Shown here: positions 1-7,565 of the stretch, in pieces
How the letters are laid out: every line of letters starts with the position of its first letter
How positions within the stretch are numbered: position 1 is the first letter of the stretch
Origin: Verrucomicrobiota bacterium
GTDB lineage: Bacteria; Verrucomicrobiota; Verrucomicrobiia; Chthoniobacterales; JAFAMB01
Direction of reading: 5' to 3'
DNA length: 11,485 nt
NCBI GenBank assembly: GCA_019241095.1
Contig: JAFAXJ010000268.1
Span: 1-11,485, forward strand
Notes under the pieces: model-generated
What the model was told of the DNA's origin: nothing
Database searches by the model: none
Seen by the model: the letters and a program-made list of their open reading frames with translations, nothing else
Position numbers and translations under genes: made by a program

Positions 1-104
1 GAGATTGGAGAAAACGGAAGATTGTCTCCAGCGGGCATTGCGGCGAATCCGGTTGCCTGGATGGGGATGGCAGTTGAGCGATCGGTGGGTTGGAAGCATA
101 GAGC
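1..104 (-). pseudogene. possible fragment of a TonB-dependent receptor barrel, running off the left edge
   Basis: On the minus strand a frame is open from just after a TAA (105-107) to the window edge, about 34 codons. It reads in part AMPAGDNLPFSPIS. The pattern G-D/N-x-L-P-x-x-P resembles a turn commonly seen in the C-terminal part of TonB-dependent receptor beta-barrels. The in-frame stop just upstream means it cannot be the inside of an intact large receptor, so it would be a fragment or a gene broken at this point. The plus strand is also open in one frame here (1-105), so coding is not established. Low confidence; it rests on one short motif. Confidence 0.18.
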
Positions 105-242
105 TTAGGCTGATCCACTTTGTGAATAGCCTGAAGTACGCTGAGAGAACCTGGGACTGAAAAGACCAGACCAGCGAATTCCGCTAACCGAGCTGAAGAG
201 AGCTGAATCAATGAAAAGCAGACATTCATAATCAGTGTTTAG

Positions 243-269
243 TTATCATCGATATATTATCGATGGTAA
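243..269. repeat. 27-base near-perfect palindrome, possible operator
   Basis: Two 12-base arms, TTATCATCGATA (243-254) and TATCGATGGTAA (258-269), flank a 3-base centre TAT. Eleven of twelve positions pair by Watson-Crick rules and the twelfth is G-T. The size and AT-rich setting are typical of a dimeric repressor site or a cruciform-prone element. No adjacent gene start is obvious: lhr ends at 398 and no plus-strand gene follows. Its regulated target, if any, would be left of the window. The symmetry is seen directly; the operator role is inference. Confidence 0.45.
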
Positions 270-313
270 TACAATGTGCAAGCTTTTTCCTGATCTTAAT
301 TTTTTTTAAACCT

Positions 314-357
314 TTTTCTTGAATGTGCGTAGGTGCGGCTCTGCACGTTCAAAAAAA
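314..357. repeat. hairpin with A/T-flanked stem after lhr
   Basis: GAATGTGC (321-328) pairs with GCACGTTC (343-350) with one G-T pair. The stem extends outward through T's at 314-320 against A's at 351-357 with one mismatch, and the loop is 14 bases. On neither strand does a T run directly follow the stem in the canonical way, so it is not a textbook intrinsic terminator. It lies 41 bases beyond the lhr stop and might still stabilise or end that transcript. Confidence 0.35.
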
Positions 358-397
358 CTCAATCCAAATCAGTCTCGAATGTGTCCGTCAAAAAACC

Positions 398-2929
398 TTA
401 ATCCGTCGAAACCGCGGCTCCATACATTTCGTGATAAAGGCGTTCGATCACAGTTTCCGGATCTTCATTCAGCATTGCTTCTTTGATCTGGCTGACATAC
501 ATCCCGAATGCGAACGGGCTGACAGCTTTTACCGGCCTCAGATCCCATTCATAATCTCCCACCTGATCCATAAACTCAAAGGCTCGGGTTGAATCCAGAA
601 ATGTGTACTCCGCTTGTTTGTAAGCCTCTTCCAGGAGCGGATGATCCGGTTCATGCTGTTGAAGAACGCGGAATAAAATTTCAGCGCTCCAATGAACTTG
701 CTTGAGGCGGCGTTCACCTTCAGGACGATTTCGTGGAACCATGAGACCAGTCTGTGCGACGCCCCGAAACTGCCAACGAACAAGCTCAGAGTCTTTCAGG
801 CATTCAGTTAAATCTTCCTGAGCATTTCGCAGTTCAAACAGCTCGTGAAACTGCTCGAGAGTCAACCTTTGGAATGGTCGCAAAGCGAGTAGAAATCCGT
901 AGTCGTCCAAGGTGGCCATGGCGTTACCACCGATCATCTTTTTGATGCGAAAAGACAGTATTCTAGACAGCGCGTCATTCGCGCTGCGCCCTATCAAAGA
1001 ATGAAAAAAATAGTTCAAAAGACCGTTCCGATCTTCGTAAAGCTCAATCAGGAACAAACCTGAGACGGGCACTCGCGAAAACTTACGTTGGGCTTTGAAG
1101 TGATTGATTATCGCTAGGGCATTTGCCATGCTGATCTCACGAGTTTCTACAAGCCAATCAGCCAGATCAGGATCTGATTGATTAAGTTTATGATTGATAT
1201 CGGAGCGTAATAGAACAACCTCGCGAGCTATCCCCGAAGTCAAAGGCATTTTATTGGCGTTCCAGGAAGGGATGATTGGCCCTTCGCTCGTATCGATCCG
1301 AACTTTTGCAGTAGAAATATTTGATTCAAGCAGCTTAACGATTCTGCCTCCGAGGACAAAACGATCGCCCGGATTGAGGTTCTTCATAAAACCTTGTTCT
1401 ACTTGGCCCAAACGTTTGCGACCAACAAACACGGTCACCATGCCTTCAGCGGGAATGGTGCCCAGGTTAAGCAAATAATCCCGCTCAATCCTGCGGGAAG
1501 GAACAAAGACTAGCTCTCCATGAACCACAATCTTTCCGAAAATGCCCGCGTACTGAGGTCCAAGAGTTCTGCCACCTCCTTCCAAGTAGACTAACAAGCG
1601 ATCCAATTCGGGCGATGATAAATCTCGACACGGCCAAGAGCCGCGAAGCGTTGCAAGAATCTGCTTTTTCGTAATTGGACCGGGAACAGCCATTCCGACA
1701 ATGTGCTGGGCTATTACGTCATTGCATTTGCCCGGAAGGCGCACGGGATCGAGTTTACGTTCTCTGGCCAAGCTTGCCGTGACGGTGCATTCAACCAAGT
1801 CATTGATGTTTGTTGCGAGAAGGACACCGTAGCTGGTCTGATGAATCGAATGCCCGGAACGGCCAATTCGCTGCAACGCACGAGAGATGCCTTTCGGTGC
1901 TGAAACCATAATAACCAGGTCAATTGCGCCGATATCAATACCCATTTCCAAGCTAGTCGAACAGACTACTGCCCGCAGTTCGCCAGCTTTCAGGCGATCC
2001 TCCACTTGCAGTCGGACGCTACGATCGAGTGATGAGTGATGTGTCTCGATTTGTGACGCAAGTTCAGGTAAAGCTTGTTTTAAGCGTATTCCTACCGTTT
2101 CGGCTCCTGAACGAGTATTGCAGAAAATTAATGCAGAACGGCAATTTGATACCAAGCGCGCCACTTCTTCTATCAGCCGCGTACCTGTATAGCCGGCGGG
2201 CGGATACGGTTGTTTTCGCAATGGCGAAAACAGCTCTACAATCTGTTTCTTCTCGAGTTGCGCTTCAGCAAGGTAACAATCCCGCCCCGGCCCAACAAGG
2301 TATCGTGCGACAGCTTCCAGCGGGGCAACGGTCGCAGAAAGTCCAATCCGGCAAAGAGGCCGTGATACTAACGATTCCAGTCGTTCCACTGAAAGCATCA
2401 AGTCCACGCCGCGTTTGGTCTCTGCTATGGAGTGCACCTCGTCAACGATGACGAAACGGCATGCCTGCAAGATCTGGATGTAGTCTTTCTGGCAAAGAAT
2501 GATTGCCAAACTTTCGGGGGTAATCAGCAGTATATCCGGAGGCGCCCGCTTGACTTTCTGGCGATCCTTTTGCGGCGTGTCTCCGGTCCGCATGGCCACA
2601 CGAAAGGGCAAGCCCATTTCGCGCAACGGCTCGTGAAGATTTTTTTGGATATCGTAAGCAAGCGCGCGCAGCGGTGAGATGTAAACTGCTCTAATACCTT
2701 CTATCTCAGGTTCGCGCAGCAAAAAATTGAAGACGCCTAAGAACGCCGCCAATGTTTTTCCACTGCCGGTTGGAGAACTCAACAAAACAGACTGCTGGCG
2801 CAAAATAGGGGGAATGCATAGCTGCTGAGCCGAAGTGAATTGGTTGAATTTAGCGCGAAACCAAGCAACGATTTTCGGATGCAATCTATCGGTTAAGCGT
2901 TCATCGGCTTCTGCTATCGGAAAAGGCAT
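398..2929 (-). CDS. lhr: Lhr-Core type superfamily 2 DExH-box helicase
   Basis: ATP-dependent nucleic acid translocase/helicase of the Lhr family, implicated in other bacteria in DNA repair and RNA:DNA unwinding in the cytoplasm. The 843-aa product shows Walker A GSGKT (about 55-59), box DEVH (163-166), SAT (198-200) and motif VI QRIGRSGH (353-360). After the two RecA domains (about 1-375) come the expected winged-helix and Lhr-specific C-terminal regions, ending in the family-like SPFAFGMYVSQ segment. The length matches Lhr-Core proteins (about 850 aa); the ~600-aa extension of full-length bacterial Lhr is absent. The motif set (RTGDTPQKDR, ITPESL) looks like classical Lhr rather than the DNA-ligase-associated branch, and no ligase or nuclease gene is nearby. 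I chose the ATG at 2929 over one at 3031 because the latter would overlap the trehalose gene by 97 bases and adds a non-conserved 34-residue tail. It starts 5 bases after the upstream stop with no clear Shine-Dalgarno, suggesting translational coupling. Confidence 0.93.
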   Translation of the reverse strand: MPFPIAEADERLTDRLHPKIVAWFRAKFNQFTSAQQLCIPPILRQQSVLLSSPTGSGKTLAAFLGVFNFLLREPEIEGIRAVYISPLRALAYDIQKNLHEPLREMGLPFRVAMRTGDTPQKDRQKVKRAPPDILLITPESLAIILCQKDYIQILQACRFVIVDEVHSIAETKRGVDLMLSVERLESLVSRPLCRIGLSATVAPLEAVARYLVGPGRDCYLAEAQLEKKQIVELFSPLRKQPYPPAGYTGTRLIEEVARLVSNCRSALIFCNTRSGAETVGIRLKQALPELASQIETHHSSLDRSVRLQVEDRLKAGELRAVVCSTSLEMGIDIGAIDLVIMVSAPKGISRALQRIGRSGHSIHQTSYGVLLATNINDLVECTVTASLARERKLDPVRLPGKCNDVIAQHIVGMAVPGPITKKQILATLRGSWPCRDLSSPELDRLLVYLEGGGRTLGPQYAGIFGKIVVHGELVFVPSRRIERDYLLNLGTIPAEGMVTVFVGRKRLGQVEQGFMKNLNPGDRFVLGGRIVKLLESNISTAKVRIDTSEGPIIPSWNANKMPLTSGIAREVVLLRSDINHKLNQSDPDLADWLVETREISMANALAIINHFKAQRKFSRVPVSGLFLIELYEDRNGLLNYFFHSLIGRSANDALSRILSFRIKKMIGGNAMATLDDYGFLLALRPFQRLTLEQFHELFELRNAQEDLTECLKDSELVRWQFRGVAQTGLMVPRNRPEGERRLKQVHWSAEILFRVLQQHEPDHPLLEEAYKQAEYTFLDSTRAFEFMDQVGDYEWDLRPVKAVSPFAFGMYVSQIKEAMLNEDPETVIERLYHEMYGAAVSTD

Positions 2930-2934
2930 CGAAA

Positions 2935-5103
2935 TTATTGCGCCAGGAGATCCAGTAACTGACGCAACGCGGCCGGATTCGCGACTCGGAATTTGGCAGA
3001 AGAAGAACCTGAGCCGACTTTGATACTCCAAAGTTTCGGGATGCTAAGCTGGAACATGGTTTCATCTGTTTGGTCATCGCCGGCGCACAGGGCAAAATCA
3101 TAGCTTTTCATTCCAGCAAGAATCTTTGCTACAGCGGCTCCTTTACTGACCTGCGCCGCGCAAACCTCCACAATTTTCTTACCGCGACGCACCCGGATCA
3201 GATCGTTCGCCGTAAGAGCGGCAAGCTCCTCGGCCAATCGATAGGCTTTCCATTCGCCGAAGTCTTCGTTGGCAGTTCGAAAGTGCCATACCACTGAAGA
3301 TCGTTTCTCTTCGATAAACGTGCCTGGGGTTGCTTCCTGATATAATCGTAAGATGCGCAGTATATCCTGTTTCCAAGCGTACTCTAGACCCTCATCTAGG
3401 TCTTCCCACTGACCTGCTTTAGCAGGCCGCCATCGTGCGCCATGTTCGGCGACTAACCCAAACGGATATCCTCCCACCCATTGCTCGAGGTCTTCCATCG
3501 ATCGGCCGCTAACAACGGTAACTTCGCATTGCTCCTGTCGACTTAGTCGTTTGAAAAATGCTGTAAGCTCAGGAGTCGGAGAAGCCAGTTTAGGCTCACG
3601 TTCTATCTCGCGAAGCGTACCATCATAGTCTAAGAAAATAGCAGCGTGCTTTTTTTGAGAATAAACCTCTAGTAGGCGCTCCCGGATTTCCCCTAAAGCA
3701 TTTTGAGGCGACGCTACGGCAAACTGAGAACCAGACTGGAGATCTTCCACGAACGAGCGGGCCCAATGCCGGGCGTCATATTTCATAACTCGTTCTCGCA
3801 TCTCGCGATTCCGCGCTGATCGCTCCTGCTGCGTCATGGCGAGCGCTGACTTCAGGGTTTCGGCAAGGCTTGCCGAATCGTATGGGTTAACAAGAAGTGC
3901 CTGCCAGAGTTCTTCGGCCGCGCCTGCGAATTCACTTAGAACTAACATCCCTTCATTTTCTCTTTGGCAGGCTATGAATTCTTTGGCTACCAAATTCATG
4001 CCGTCAATCAATGGGGTGACAAGCCCAATATCCGCAATGGCGTACATGGCACACAGATCGGTAAAGTCCACTGAGCCGTGAATGAAGTGAATTGGATTGT
4101 TCCGCAGCGTTGAATATTTGCCATTCAGGCGCCCAACGCGCGCTTCAACTTCCTCCGTCAGCACCCGGTATTCCTCGACGCCTTCACGGGAAGGCACGCT
4201 AACAAAAACAAAACGCAAATCATCAGTGCTTTGAAGGCGGGACAAGAAATAATCTACAGCGTCCAAACGGTGCAAAATACCTTTTGTATAGTCCATGCGT
4301 TCGACCGACAAGATGATGCGTTTATTATCGTGAACCGCTCGCAATTCCTGAACACGGTTTTTGAACTCTGACGAATCGAGGGTCGCTTCAAATTTCGGAG
4401 CGTTGATCCCGATAGGATATACGCCGAGTGCAGACGTATGCTCTTCATTACGTATCCGCGTCAGTTCAGGCTCAAGACCTAGGGTTCGCTGTGTAACATT
4501 CGCGAACTGCCGTAGATAGTTTACGGTGTGAAATCCGATCTGATCAGCGCCTAACATGCCGACGATCAGGTGTTTGGATTTAGGATTGCATCGGAATACC
4601 TCATAAACTGGAAATGGTGTGTGAAGAAAAAAACCGACTCGAAGCTCTGGCGCGGCGGACTTGATTAGACTAGGAACAAGCATGAGTTGGTAGTCATGAA
4701 CCCATACTAAGTCTCCCTCCTTAGCGTGTTTTAAAACAGTGTCCGCAAAACGTTGATTGACGCTCAGATAGTTTTCCCACCACGAAGGTTCATACCTGAG
4801 ATAATCAGCTAAATAATGCAGCACCGGCCAGATTGTGGAATTCGAAAACCCTTCATAATAAGCTGCAATCTCCGCTTCGCTGAGGAAGACCGGGATACAA
4901 CCCAGCTCGTCCACTAGTTTTTTTTCGATATCCCGCTCATGAGCGGTATCCGAAATCGTTGAGCCGGGCCAACCAATCCACTTGGTTGAATACTGATCTT
5001 TGGGCAACCCCTCCAAAGCGGCGACCAGCCCCCCTGAAGAAGGAGTAATATCTTCGCCTTTTATCGTTATTGGAAGCCGATTAGAGACATTAATGATATT
5101 CAT
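2935..5103 (-). CDS. otsAB: bifunctional trehalose-6-phosphate synthase / trehalose-6-phosphate phosphatase
   Basis: Makes trehalose from UDP-glucose and glucose-6-phosphate via trehalose-6-phosphate, in the cytoplasm. Residues 1 to about 460 are a GT20 synthase: SNRLP (7-11), GGLVAAL (24-30), WIGWPG (42-47), WVHDYQLMLVP (134-144), FFLHTPFP (158-165), the donor-binding ERMDYTKGI (268-276), VPSREGVEEY (303-312) and DGMNLVAKEF (367-376). After a short linker, residues about 485-722 form a HAD-type phosphatase: nucleophile motif DYDGT (492-496), VSGR (531-534), AEHGARWR (552-559) and the metal-binding GDDQTD (675-680). Both halves keep all motifs I looked for, so both activities should be intact. 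Fused synthase/phosphatase proteins are known in several bacterial phyla and in eukaryotes, whereas E. coli uses separate OtsA and OtsB. The first gene of the unit, followed 5 bases later by lhr. The start is set by the conserved NVSNRLP near the N-terminus; no strong Shine-Dalgarno precedes it. Stress induction is plausible but not visible. Confidence 0.95.
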   Translation of the reverse strand: MNIINVSNRLPITIKGEDITPSSGGLVAALEGLPKDQYSTKWIGWPGSTISDTAHERDIEKKLVDELGCIPVFLSEAEIAAYYEGFSNSTIWPVLHYLADYLRYEPSWWENYLSVNQRFADTVLKHAKEGDLVWVHDYQLMLVPSLIKSAAPELRVGFFLHTPFPVYEVFRCNPKSKHLIVGMLGADQIGFHTVNYLRQFANVTQRTLGLEPELTRIRNEEHTSALGVYPIGINAPKFEATLDSSEFKNRVQELRAVHDNKRIILSVERMDYTKGILHRLDAVDYFLSRLQSTDDLRFVFVSVPSREGVEEYRVLTEEVEARVGRLNGKYSTLRNNPIHFIHGSVDFTDLCAMYAIADIGLVTPLIDGMNLVAKEFIACQRENEGMLVLSEFAGAAEELWQALLVNPYDSASLAETLKSALAMTQQERSARNREMRERVMKYDARHWARSFVEDLQSGSQFAVASPQNALGEIRERLLEVYSQKKHAAIFLDYDGTLREIEREPKLASPTPELTAFFKRLSRQEQCEVTVVSGRSMEDLEQWVGGYPFGLVAEHGARWRPAKAGQWEDLDEGLEYAWKQDILRILRLYQEATPGTFIEEKRSSVVWHFRTANEDFGEWKAYRLAEELAALTANDLIRVRRGKKIVEVCAAQVSKGAAVAKILAGMKSYDFALCAGDDQTDETMFQLSIPKLWSIKVGSGSSSAKFRVANPAALRQLLDLLAQ

Positions 5104-5329
5104 TTTTGTTGATCATTGGTAAAGCCCGTCAGATGCCGCGCCACGGAATAACAACTAACGTCCGAATACTGTTTCGGCAATGGGGCTGCCTTCGTGCCAG
5201 TTCAGAAAGACTTTAACCAGATGTCTGCATGCTGATCCAAAGCGCATCGAGACTTGAAACCGCGCCGTAGCACAACCAGCGCTCAGCTTGTTTGCGAAAG
5301 GTTTCTGCCAACATTTCAGGAGGAACAAA
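5104..5329. other. divergent spacer between otsAB and the MBL gene
   Basis: 226 bases between divergent genes, so promoters for both directions should lie here. I could not pick a convincing -35/-10 pair in either direction. A small inverted repeat, CCGAA (5162-5166) / TTCGG (5173-5177), sits 59 bases before the otsAB start. Minus-strand frames of 63 and 78 codons overlap this spacer, but they run into the MBL gene and resemble nothing I know. Confidence 0.4.
5318..5323 (+). promoter_or_regulatory. strong Shine-Dalgarno AGGAGG that fixes a GTG start
   Basis: A full AGGAGG lies 6 bases before GTG at 5330, in frame with the hydrolase. A TTG at 5288 would extend the protein by 14 residues (rich in F, C, R, K and not conserved-looking) and has no such site. 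It is the only perfect Shine-Dalgarno I see before any gene in this window, where the other starts have weak or no site. Confidence 0.85.
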
Positions 5330-6172
5330 GTGCAAATACCTATCGATTCGAGCGCCTGCGCGGACCAAAAAACACCCGATGCAGAAAACAAAGAGGCCGT
5401 TCATTCCGTAGGGCCAGACTTAGGTTATCAACGGCTTGCTATTGTCAACGTTGCTTATTGCGGATTACCAGGAGCGAAAGACCGGCAATGGGTTTTGATC
5501 GATTGCGGCGTTATCGGCACTGCTGGACTGATTGTCCGGGCTGCCGAAAACCTATTCGGCCCCGATTCGCGGCCTTCTGCTATTCTACTGACGCACGGAC
5601 ATTTTGACCATGTAGGGGCGCTGAAAGAGCTTTGCCGCAAATGGGATTGTTCGGTTTACGCTCATAAGCTGGAAATTCCCTATCTGAACGGGCAACAATC
5701 ATATCCTCCTCCGGACCCGAAAGTTGGTGGTGGATTAATGGCGGCGCTATCGCCTTTATATCCGCGTGGACCTATCGACGTGACGCAATGGCTGAAAGCT
5801 CTTCCTGATGATGGGATGGTCCCAGATATGCCTGAGTGGTCCTGGATACATACGCCGGGACATTCACCGGGTCATGTATCTTTCTGGCGAGAGTCGGATC
5901 GCTCTTTGATAGCTGGTGACGCTTTCATCACTACCGACCAGGAGTCTGCTTATGCGGTTGCTATCCAGCGCCTAGAAATGCACGGGCCGCCTCAATATTA
6001 CACCCCGGACTGGAATAGTGCTCGGATCTCAGTTGAAAAGCTCGCTGCACTTGAACCAGAGTTGGCAATTACCGGACACGGCAAGGCCGTCGCCGGAAAG
6101 GAGCTCCGGCGAACTTTGCATTTATTAGTCGATAACTTTGAGGCTGTCGCTGTACCACAGCAAGGTCGTTAG
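5330..6172 (+). CDS. metallo-beta-lactamase-fold metallohydrolase (YflN/glyoxalase II-like)
   Basis: A 280-aa soluble hydrolase of the metallo-beta-lactamase fold, probably binding two metal ions; the substrate cannot be read from sequence. The metal-ligand set is complete: THGHFDH (88-94, giving H89, H91, D93, H94), TPGHSPGH (175-182, H178), GD (196-197) and TGHG (248-251, H250). The strand LIDCG before the site and the AGDAF segment are typical of the small-hydrolase branch that includes B. subtilis YflN and glyoxalase II-like or lactonase enzymes. No signal peptide or membrane segment is seen, so it should be cytoplasmic. The stop is followed within about 50-90 bases by the degenerate RND gene, with which no functional link is evident. 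The GTG start is supported by the AGGAGG at 5318. Alternatives within the fold (thioesterase, lactonase, phosphodiesterase) cannot be separated here. Confidence 0.9.
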   Translation: MQIPIDSSACADQKTPDAENKEAVHSVGPDLGYQRLAIVNVAYCGLPGAKDRQWVLIDCGVIGTAGLIVRAAENLFGPDSRPSAILLTHGHFDHVGALKELCRKWDCSVYAHKLEIPYLNGQQSYPPPDPKVGGGLMAALSPLYPRGPIDVTQWLKALPDDGMVPDMPEWSWIHTPGHSPGHVSFWRESDRSLIAGDAFITTDQESAYAVAIQRLEMHGPPQYYTPDWNSARISVEKLAALEPELAITGHGKAVAGKELRRTLHLLVDNFEAVAVPQQGR

Positions 6173-6219
6173 ATTGCCAAATCAGATTGAGCCCTGCATA
6201 CTGTCCAGGTTTTAACCCA

Positions 6220-7482
6220 GATGCGTCAATCACAGGCAGAATCGCATCTGCCCAGCGATGTACGCAATTGGCTCAAATACCCGAGGGAATCGCCTTGCAT
6301 TTTTACCTCCAGCGATTCCAGGAGTCGGTACTTCAGGCGGCGTTACATTCATTTTAGAAGATCGCGCGGGTAAGGACGTTAATTTTCTTGCGCAAAACAC
6401 GAAGACCTTTATTCAGGAAGCTTTAAAGCGGCCTGAAATTCGTACTATCAATACAAGGTTGACGCCTGATGTGCCGCAGATTTTCGCTGACGTGAATCGA
6501 GACAAAGTTCTCAAGCAAGGCATGGATCTAAGTCAGGTTTACCAGACTATTCAGGCCTTCATGGGCGGATATTTCGTGAATTATTTCAATCGGTTCGGAC
6601 GTCAATGGCAGGTCTATGTCGAAGCCGAAGGCAAATTCCGAACTGATCCTGATAATATCAATGCTTTTTACGTCCGGAACAATCAAGGGCAGCCTATTCC
6701 GCTTTCTTCAGTGGTGCAGATCCGACCCCACGAGGGACCTGAGTTCACAATGCGTTATAACCTATTCCGGTCCGCTCAGCTCAACGTAACCGGGAAGCCG
6801 GGATACAGTTCGGACCAGGTTTCAGCGGCACTCGAGGAGGTGTTCGCGAAAACGATGCCCAGAGAAATGGGTTTCGACTATCTTGGGATGTCTTATCAAG
6901 AACAACAGGCCAGAAAAGGCGTGTCTCCGGCTGTCATTTCGCATTCTCGTTGCTCTTTGTGTTTTTGATTCTTGCAACACAGTACGAGAGCCGGTCTCTG
7001 CCGTTCAGTGTTCTTTAGGCACACCCATCGCGGTACTGGGCGCATTTGTAGCGCTTGCGAGCCGACACCTTGAAAACAACGTTTATGCACAAATCGGGCT
7101 GGTAATGTTGATCGGGCTAGCTGCTAAAAATGCTATTCTCATCGTAGAGTTCGCACGGGCTGAGCACGCGAAGGGAGCACCAGTTTCGGAAGCGGCGTTG
7201 ACAGCTGCTGGCCTGCGGCTAAGACCGATATTAATGACTGCGTTTGCATTTATTCTCGGCTGTATCCCTCTGTGGCTTGCGACCGGTTCGGGGGCGGCTG
7301 CCCGTCAGATATTAGGGACAGCCGTTATCGGCGGAATGCTAGCTGCTACTTTCCTCGCAATCTTTCTCATTCCTGTCCTTTTCTATATAGTAGAAAGGTT
7401 GTCCCTTCGTGGAAAAGCGGCAGCAGATCTGAAATCGGAATTAGCTGAATCGCATGCTGTAGAGCCTCTGGATGTCAAGTAG
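6220..7482 (+). pseudogene. decayed RND multidrug efflux permease (AcrB/MexB type), C-terminal part with three frameshifts
   Basis: In life this family pumps drugs or other hydrophobic compounds across the inner membrane as part of a tripartite efflux complex. Only the part corresponding to about AcrB residue 650 to the end remains: QLAQIPEGIA then LPPAIPGVGTSGGV (periplasmic porter domain), GMSYQEQQA, the transmembrane segment FAFSLLFVFLIL, AKNAILIVEFA (TM10 with the conserved Lys), and RPILMTAFAFILG. The reading frame changes three times, each explained by one lost T: near 6295-6296, near 6937-6939 and near 7014-7016. The frame runs phase 1, 0, 2, then 1 again, a total loss of three bases. 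The N-terminal ~640 residues are absent, replaced by the hydrolase gene. Recognisable homology starts near 6262; the left edge could lie anywhere from 6173 to there. The last piece ends with a normal TAG after a hydrophilic tail. No adaptor or outer-membrane partner gene is present. Confidence 0.92.
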
Positions 7483-7487
7483 GCAGG

Positions 7488-7534
7488 GTCAGCTGATAGG
7501 TACGTTTTTCGTGCCCTCTGACTAACTCGGTCAG
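7488..7534. repeat. competing small stems between the converging RND remnant and araD
   Basis: GGTACG (7499-7504) and CGTGCC (7510-7515) form a 6-bp stem with one G-T pair around a TTTTT loop, flanked by GTCAG (7488-7492) and CTGAC (7518-7522). A second GTCAG (7530-7534) could instead pair with that CTGAC. The spacer lies between converging genes, where a terminator would be expected, but no T run follows any stem on either strand. Bidirectional termination is possible, not shown. Confidence 0.3.
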
Positions 7535-7565
7535 CTCTTCGGTAATTCTGATAAACTATTACGCA

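Larger units (their letters stand above)
105..397. other. non-coding stretch downstream of lhr
   Basis: I see no convincing gene in these 293 bases. The segment around 215-320 is distinctly AT-rich, with T runs near 300-307 and 313-317. It contains a long near-palindrome (243-269) and a hairpin (314-357), listed separately. A tandem copy of GAGCTGAA occurs at 190-197 and 200-207. No stem followed by a T run in the minus direction marks the end of the lhr transcript, so its terminator was not found. An open frame at 323-592 on the plus strand mostly overlaps lhr and shows no recognisable protein. Confidence 0.5.

Noticed and set aside
314..357. Hairpin after lhr as an intrinsic terminator
   Set aside because: In the minus-strand direction the stem is followed by A's, not T's, so the canonical signal is missing; it is kept only as a repeat.
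323..592. Plus-strand open frame of 89 codons overlapping the 3' end of lhr
   Set aside because: Most of it is antisense to the well-conserved C-terminus of Lhr, it has no ribosome site and it resembles no known protein.
2029..2451. Plus-strand open frame of 140 codons
   Set aside because: Entirely antisense to the RecA-like helicase core of lhr, with low-complexity composition and no motif; a shadow frame.
2930..3031. Upstream ATG extending lhr by 34 residues
   Set aside because: The extension overlaps the end of otsAB by 97 bases and is unlike Lhr N-termini; the ATG at 2929 fits both family and spacing.
5155..5404. Two overlapping minus-strand frames of 63 and 78 codons upstream of otsAB, considered as a frameshifted gene
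   Set aside because: Joining them gives a plausible-looking C-terminus (RHLVKVFLNWHEGSP), but the upstream part lies antisense to the hydrolase gene with its strong start site, and no family is recognised.
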